9,530 nt of DNA from contig JAXDBV010000189.1 of the NCBI GenBank assembly GCA_034678415.1, forward strand, positions 1 to 9,530, in the 5' to 3' direction. This DNA comes from JAXDBV01 sp034678415. Its GTDB lineage: Bacteria; Bacteroidota; Bacteroidia; Bacteroidales; VadinHA17. Position numbers and translations under genes: made by a program. This document shows positions 6,019-9,530 of this stretch, piece after piece. Numbering within the stretch: position 1 is the stretch's first letter; every line of letters starts with the position of its first letter. Below the pieces are notes generated by a model. The model was given only the letters and a program-made list of their open reading frames with translations. It made no database searches and was not told the origin of the DNA.

Positions 6019-6720
6019 ATGAGCGACCTCGATCTAATCTCCAGGCACCTGATAGAAGACAAACGGTCGATCTTTAGCAGCCTCAGTGAATCAGATAAGG
6101 AGTTGTTGCTGAATACCATCACGTGTGCTGCCTATAAAAAAGGGGATCTTATATACAAGGAAGGGGACAAACCCGCGGGATTGCTTTGCCTGTCCACAGG
6201 TAAGGTAAAAATATTCAAGGAAGGGGTTGGAGGCAGGGAACAGATTATACGGATGGTTAAACCCAACGGATTTATCGGGTACCGTGCATTGTTCGCCGGT
6301 GAGAACTACAATGCATCATCCGTTGCTATTGAAGATTCAATCATTTGCTGTTTTGAAAAGGATAGTCTTTTCAAGGTGCTGAAAAACAATAATACGCTTG
6401 CCCTTGATATTATCAAGAAAATGGCAACCGAACTGGGATTCTCTCATACCAGGACCGTTTCGCTGACACAGAAGCATATACGGGGACGACTGGCCGAATC
6501 ACTTATTTTCCTTAAAGATACCTATGGGTTTGAAGATGACAACCAGACGATCAAGGTGTACCTCTCGAGGGAAGATATCGCCAACCTCTCCAATATGACT
6601 ACTTCCAATGCCATCCGCACCCTCTCAACTTTTGCTTCGGAGAAAGTGATTGAACTGGATGGACGAAAAATCAAGATCCTTGATCTGAAAAAGCTTGAAA
6701 GGATAAGCGAGCTGGGGTAA
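6019..6720 (+). CDS. Crp/Fnr-family transcriptional regulator
   Basis: A 233-residue regulator of normal family length. Residues about 18-130 form a cyclic-nucleotide-binding-type beta-roll: ITCAAYKKGDLIYKEGDKP (34-52) is the classic entry, followed by GKVKIFKEG and later FIGYRALFAGE (85-95). A dimerisation helix follows at about 120-150. The winged helix-turn-helix occupies about 150-225, with the recognition region at LSREDIANLSNMTTSNAIRT (182-201). The FNR-type N-terminal cysteine cluster is absent, and the effector-binding residues of true CRP are not evident, so the signal is unknown; Bacteroidetes members respond to varied cues including redox and NO. Cysteines at 36, 57, 110 and 111 are scattered. 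The ATG at 6019 follows a -7 box and a palindrome. The ATP-grasp-like gene starts 17 nt downstream and is probably cotranscribed. Confidence 0.92.
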   Translation: MSDLDLISRHLIEDKRSIFSSLSESDKELLLNTITCAAYKKGDLIYKEGDKPAGLLCLSTGKVKIFKEGVGGREQIIRMVKPNGFIGYRALFAGENYNASSVAIEDSIICCFEKDSLFKVLKNNNTLALDIIKKMATELGFSHTRTVSLTQKHIRGRLAESLIFLKDTYGFEDDNQTIKVYLSREDIANLSNMTTSNAIRTLSTFASEKVIELDGRKIKILDLKKLERISELG

Positions 6721-6737
6721 TACTCTTTCATGATTGA

Positions 6738-7631
6738 ATGGGATTTATAAACAAGTACAGGAAAGGCGTACCTTTCCCGAAAAAGCTCCTGGAAGATTTC
6801 ATTTACAGGATTCGTTATGTCTTTTTGTTTTTCCGGAATGGCTTTCAGGTCAAAACAGTTCTGTTCTACCCTGATTATCCCAGCAAGCGATCGGTCTTAT
6901 ACAAGCTATTAAGAATTTTAAAATACAACCGGACAAATAATCCCGGGAAAAAGTTTGACCTGGCCATTCACTGGGATATTCAGACCTTCAGGAAAGATCA
7001 GCCTCTACTGAACCGGATAGACGGGGACAGGCACGTGATCAATATCGGCTGTACCGATATCTCAAAAAAGCATATTGATGAGATACACCAGCAGGTGTTC
7101 CATTACGGAACCCTTGTGGATCCAACCATATACCGGGGAAAGTGTGTGATGAAAAGCAATCTGAATGCCCTGCACGACGGCCGTATTATTGACTGCCCTG
7201 TCACCGCGGTCGATAATTCCTGCATATACCAGTTGGTGATCAACAACCAGGTTGACGCTGATACCGTTGAAGACATCAGGATACCTGTTATCGGGGAAGA
7301 GATGCCGCTGGGCTACCTGAACTATAAGCCTGTGACGGCCCGTTTCGGGTCATACATGCGTTTTAACAGCAAGGTCAGAAAGAAAGAAGTGGTCCGGCCC
7401 GGGGATATTTTCTCCCCGGAAGAGATCGCACAGATAAGGGAGTTTCTGAAGCGGCTGAAGATGGACTACGGCGAACTGGATATTTTGCGCAACCGGGATG
7501 ACGGGAAAATTTATATTGTCGATGCCAATAACACCCCTACCGGCCCTTCACATCTGGACAGCCTGTCGAGAAAAGAAGCGCTTCAACAGCTCGCAGCATC
7601 CTTCCACAGGCAATTCCTGGCGATGTACTAA
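6738..7631 (+). CDS. Uncharacterised protein with ATP-grasp-like C-terminal half
   Basis: I do not recognise a named gene. The protein has 297 residues, no signal peptide, and a basic N-terminus. The second half carries ATP-grasp-like features: a possible ATP-binding lysine in CVMKSNLNALHDG (136-148, K139), an adenine-binding-like strand at SCIYQLVIN (161-169), and the metal-binding end signature DYGELDILRN (243-252) followed by IYIVDANNTPTGP (258-270), where E246, D262 and N264/N265 would coordinate Mg. This resembles the Glu/Asp-x-Asn-x-x-P ending of ATP-grasp ligases, which join a carboxylate to an amine or thiol using ATP. ATP-grasp proteins of unknown substrate are common in polysaccharide loci, and the next gene is a glycosyltransferase, so a role in envelope-glycan modification is possible but inferred. 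It follows the Crp/Fnr gene by 17 nt, and its TAA overlaps the TAG of the converging glycosyltransferase gene. The fold call is moderately sure; the function is not known. Confidence 0.6.
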   Translation: MGFINKYRKGVPFPKKLLEDFIYRIRYVFLFFRNGFQVKTVLFYPDYPSKRSVLYKLLRILKYNRTNNPGKKFDLAIHWDIQTFRKDQPLLNRIDGDRHVINIGCTDISKKHIDEIHQQVFHYGTLVDPTIYRGKCVMKSNLNALHDGRIIDCPVTAVDNSCIYQLVINNQVDADTVEDIRIPVIGEEMPLGYLNYKPVTARFGSYMRFNSKVRKKEVVRPGDIFSPEEIAQIREFLKRLKMDYGELDILRNRDDGKIYIVDANNTPTGPSHLDSLSRKEALQQLAASFHRQFLAMY

Positions 7632-9481
7632 AAACTATCGATCATCTCCTCCACCTGTTCTATACATCTGCCGATCTCAAACTTGTCCTCCACCCTTCTT
7701 CTTCCATTCTTTCCCATCTCCTTGCAGAGATCAGGATTTTCGGCCAGCATTCTTATCTTTTCGGCCATCGCCCCGATATTCCCCTTCTCCACGATATATC
7801 CTGTCTTGCCATTTTCAATAATCTCAGCCGAGCTGCCAATGTCAAAAGCGATGACGGGTTTACTGTCGGCCATGGCTTCCACCAGGACAAATCCGAAGCC
7901 TTCCCAGAGGGAAGTAAGTACAAACAGGTCAATGGAGCTTGTCACACTCCTGATGTTTTCCACAAAACCGAGAAACCGTATCTCTTCACTCACGCCCTGT
8001 GTCGATGCATAGTTGATGAGTTTGTTTTCAAGACTCCCTGTCCCGGCGATGAGGATGGTAAAGGGAATCCTCATTTTCTTCAGCTCTTTTGCCAGGTTGA
8101 TAAGGTACAACTGTCCTTTCTCCACCGACAACCTGCCGGCATTTCCTATCACCACCTCACCCTTTTTCTTTTGGTAGATGGGCGTTCTGTCCATCCTGTC
8201 AAAGCGTTTCAGGTCAATACCATTATAAATAACCCTTATTTTCCGGCTGTCCAGCAGTGTTTTATTGTTCATAAGGATGGTTCTCCGGGTCTCTTCGGAA
8301 TTCGCGATCATACCGGTGATGAGCCTCCTGAAAAGGATACGGTTCAACAGGGTGTTACGAACCGGCACGGCAATGCCACGACGGTAGATAATATTCTTGA
8401 CGCCCGCCAGTTTTGCTGATAGGCCGGCAATTTTAAGATCCGTTGAAAGGTTCAGTATGGCCGTCTTCACCCGTTCCCTTTTCAGTATTGCAGCGATCTG
8501 GAAAATTTTTAAGGGGTTTAAAAAACTGAGGTTCGAGATGGAGACATTGATAACATTCAGCCGGGTATGAATAATCCTGTTGAAAAGGGCACTCCTCCGG
8601 TTGGTGATCACCAGTACTTCCTTTCCACGGTTATGCATGGAAATGGCCACATCGAGGTGCCACTTTTCCCCACCCCCCCAGCTCTTGGTGCTGTTGATGA
8701 AACAGATCCTGTTCACCGGCTGTGATCCCTCTTCCAGATGAATCCTTCTCAACTTGCGGTATTTCATGTTCGTTTCCCGGGCAGAATAGAGAGCAATGAG
8801 ATAGCCGTAATATCCATCCAGGAATCCTAGTTTTATAAAAAAATCGCGAAAGAAACGCCAGGAAGGACTGAAGATGATATGAAACAGCCTCGCTTTTCTT
8901 CCTGCCCGATAGTATGCCCTGGCCACAATTTCTGCAAAGGATTGCGATTGTTCAATATGCTCCCGGATGGAAAAATAGGAATAATGCAGTAAGTCACCCT
9001 CCAGTTTCTTTTTCCGTGCTTCAGGAATCATCCTGAACCGGTCGTGCGGATTCAATCCATGCCACGCCCCTTTACTGCTGTCCCAAAGCCTTAGTTTTCT
9101 TGACGGATACCAGCTTCCATGCTTGATCCATTTCCCGCAATAACACGTGAGCCTGTTGAAGTAGTATCCATCATGGGTCCACTGTTCCTTGACCTTCCGT
9201 ATTGACTCCCTCAGCTGATCGCTCAGGGCCTCATCAGCATCCAGCGACAAAACATGCGGATATAGGGCCTGGGAAAGTGCCCAGTTTTTTTGCTCAATAT
9301 ATCCTTCAAAGGGATGAAACACCACCCGGGCAGAATGTTGTTTGCATATTTCAACTGTCCTGTCGGTGGAATAGGAGTCAACCACCAGGATATCATCGGC
9401 AACGTCTTTAACCGACTCGAGGCAACGACCAATGTTCCTCTCTTCGTTGTAGGTTATGATAATGACCGATAGTGGAGGCAT
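7628..9481 (-). CDS. Two-domain glycosyltransferase (GT2 fused to GT4)
   Basis: A 617-residue protein containing two complete transferase modules. Residues 1-250 are a GT2 family (GT-A fold) domain similar to WaaE/KdtX-like LPS-core transferases: LSVIIITYNEERNIGRCL (4-21), DDILVVDSYSTDRT (29-42), and the metal-binding DAD at 81-83 in LSLDADEAL. Residues about 255-617 are a GT4 (GT-B) domain: an N-terminal glycine-rich WGGGEKW (268-274), then R450 and K455 of the sugar-nucleotide phosphate clamp in GRLSVEKG (449-456), and the E-x7-E signature E527...E535 in EGFGFVLVE. No membrane segment is clear, so it is probably a cytoplasmic, membrane-associated enzyme adding two successive sugars to LPS core, O-antigen or capsule. 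These modules are usually separate genes; here the frame is continuous with no stop or shift at the junction. The ATG at 9481 leaves the GT2 fold at its normal N-terminus. The upstream frame stays open to the window edge, so a longer start is not excluded. Confidence 0.9.
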   Translation of the reverse strand: MPPLSVIIITYNEERNIGRCLESVKDVADDILVVDSYSTDRTVEICKQHSARVVFHPFEGYIEQKNWALSQALYPHVLSLDADEALSDQLRESIRKVKEQWTHDGYYFNRLTCYCGKWIKHGSWYPSRKLRLWDSSKGAWHGLNPHDRFRMIPEARKKKLEGDLLHYSYFSIREHIEQSQSFAEIVARAYYRAGRKARLFHIIFSPSWRFFRDFFIKLGFLDGYYGYLIALYSARETNMKYRKLRRIHLEEGSQPVNRICFINSTKSWGGGEKWHLDVAISMHNRGKEVLVITNRRSALFNRIIHTRLNVINVSISNLSFLNPLKIFQIAAILKRERVKTAILNLSTDLKIAGLSAKLAGVKNIIYRRGIAVPVRNTLLNRILFRRLITGMIANSEETRRTILMNNKTLLDSRKIRVIYNGIDLKRFDRMDRTPIYQKKKGEVVIGNAGRLSVEKGQLYLINLAKELKKMRIPFTILIAGTGSLENKLINYASTQGVSEEIRFLGFVENIRSVTSSIDLFVLTSLWEGFGFVLVEAMADSKPVIAFDIGSSAEIIENGKTGYIVEKGNIGAMAEKIRMLAENPDLCKEMGKNGRRRVEDKFEIGRCIEQVEEMIDSF

Positions 9482-9498
9482 CCTGTATATATAAACCG

Positions 9499-9530
9499 TT
9501 ATTCCTGGAAATAGATCCGTTTCACCCGTT
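9499..9530 (-). CDS. Possible 3' end of an upstream gene
   Basis: Reading the - strand in the frame ending with the TAA at 9501-9499, the last codons give a charged tail (RVKRIYFQE) followed by a stop 17 nt before the glycosyltransferase ATG. This is the spacing expected of a preceding gene in an operon. With only nine codons in the window it cannot be distinguished from chance. Confidence 0.25.
   Translation of the reverse strand, partial: RVKRIYFQE

Noticed and set aside
6019..6720. FNR-type oxygen sensor identity for the Crp/Fnr protein
   Set aside because: The N-terminal cysteine cluster that binds the 4Fe-4S centre is absent; the cysteines present are at 36, 57, 110 and 111.
8668..8681. 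C-rich stretch in the glycosyltransferase gene as a possible contingency tract
   Set aside because: It simply encodes the WGGGEK glycine loop of the GT4 domain and is interrupted by an A.

Overview
The window looks like chromosomal DNA of a Bacteroidetes (Bacteroidota) bacterium, probably of the Bacteroidales/Marinilabiliales side, although the order is inference. The evidence is a GldB-type lipoprotein, two Bacteroidetes-style outer-membrane barrel proteins, promoters of the TTG-N18-TAnnTTTG type, and very weak Shine-Dalgarno sequences. Coding density is high and nearly all genes are intact. I see no tRNA, rRNA, CRISPR array, insertion sequence or phage gene.

Left part (1-2315, + strand): the 3' end of an Omp85-like outer-membrane barrel protein is followed within 11 nt by a half-size TauE/SafE-family membrane protein and 9 nt later by an M20 amidohydrolase, so these three are probably one transcript. 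After a 106-nt gap holding an AT-rich inverted repeat and a well-formed Bacteroidetes promoter comes a 56-residue 2[4Fe-4S] ferredoxin, closed by a strong hairpin terminator that the converging gldB-like gene can also use.

Middle part (2314-5928): a GldB-like lipoprotein gene (- strand) diverges from a + strand pair, an outer-membrane beta-barrel protein and glutamine-dependent NAD+ synthetase (nadE), 21 nt apart. The divergent intergenic region holds a perfect 8-bp inverted repeat and a -7 box.

Right part (5929-9530): a Crp/Fnr-family regulator has its own -7 promoter box next to a perfect 9-bp palindrome. It is followed 17 nt later by an unrecognised 297-residue protein with an ATP-grasp-like C-terminus. 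This gene converges, with a 4-nt overlap of stop codons, on a 617-residue two-domain glycosyltransferase (GT2 fused to GT4) on the - strand that probably belongs to an envelope-polysaccharide locus continuing past the right edge.

Most of the window is ordinary envelope and core-metabolism content. The parts most worth a second look are the GT2-GT4 fusion, the ATP-grasp-like protein between the regulator and the glycosyltransferase, and the palindrome in the regulator's promoter. I found no convincing new defence or mobile system.
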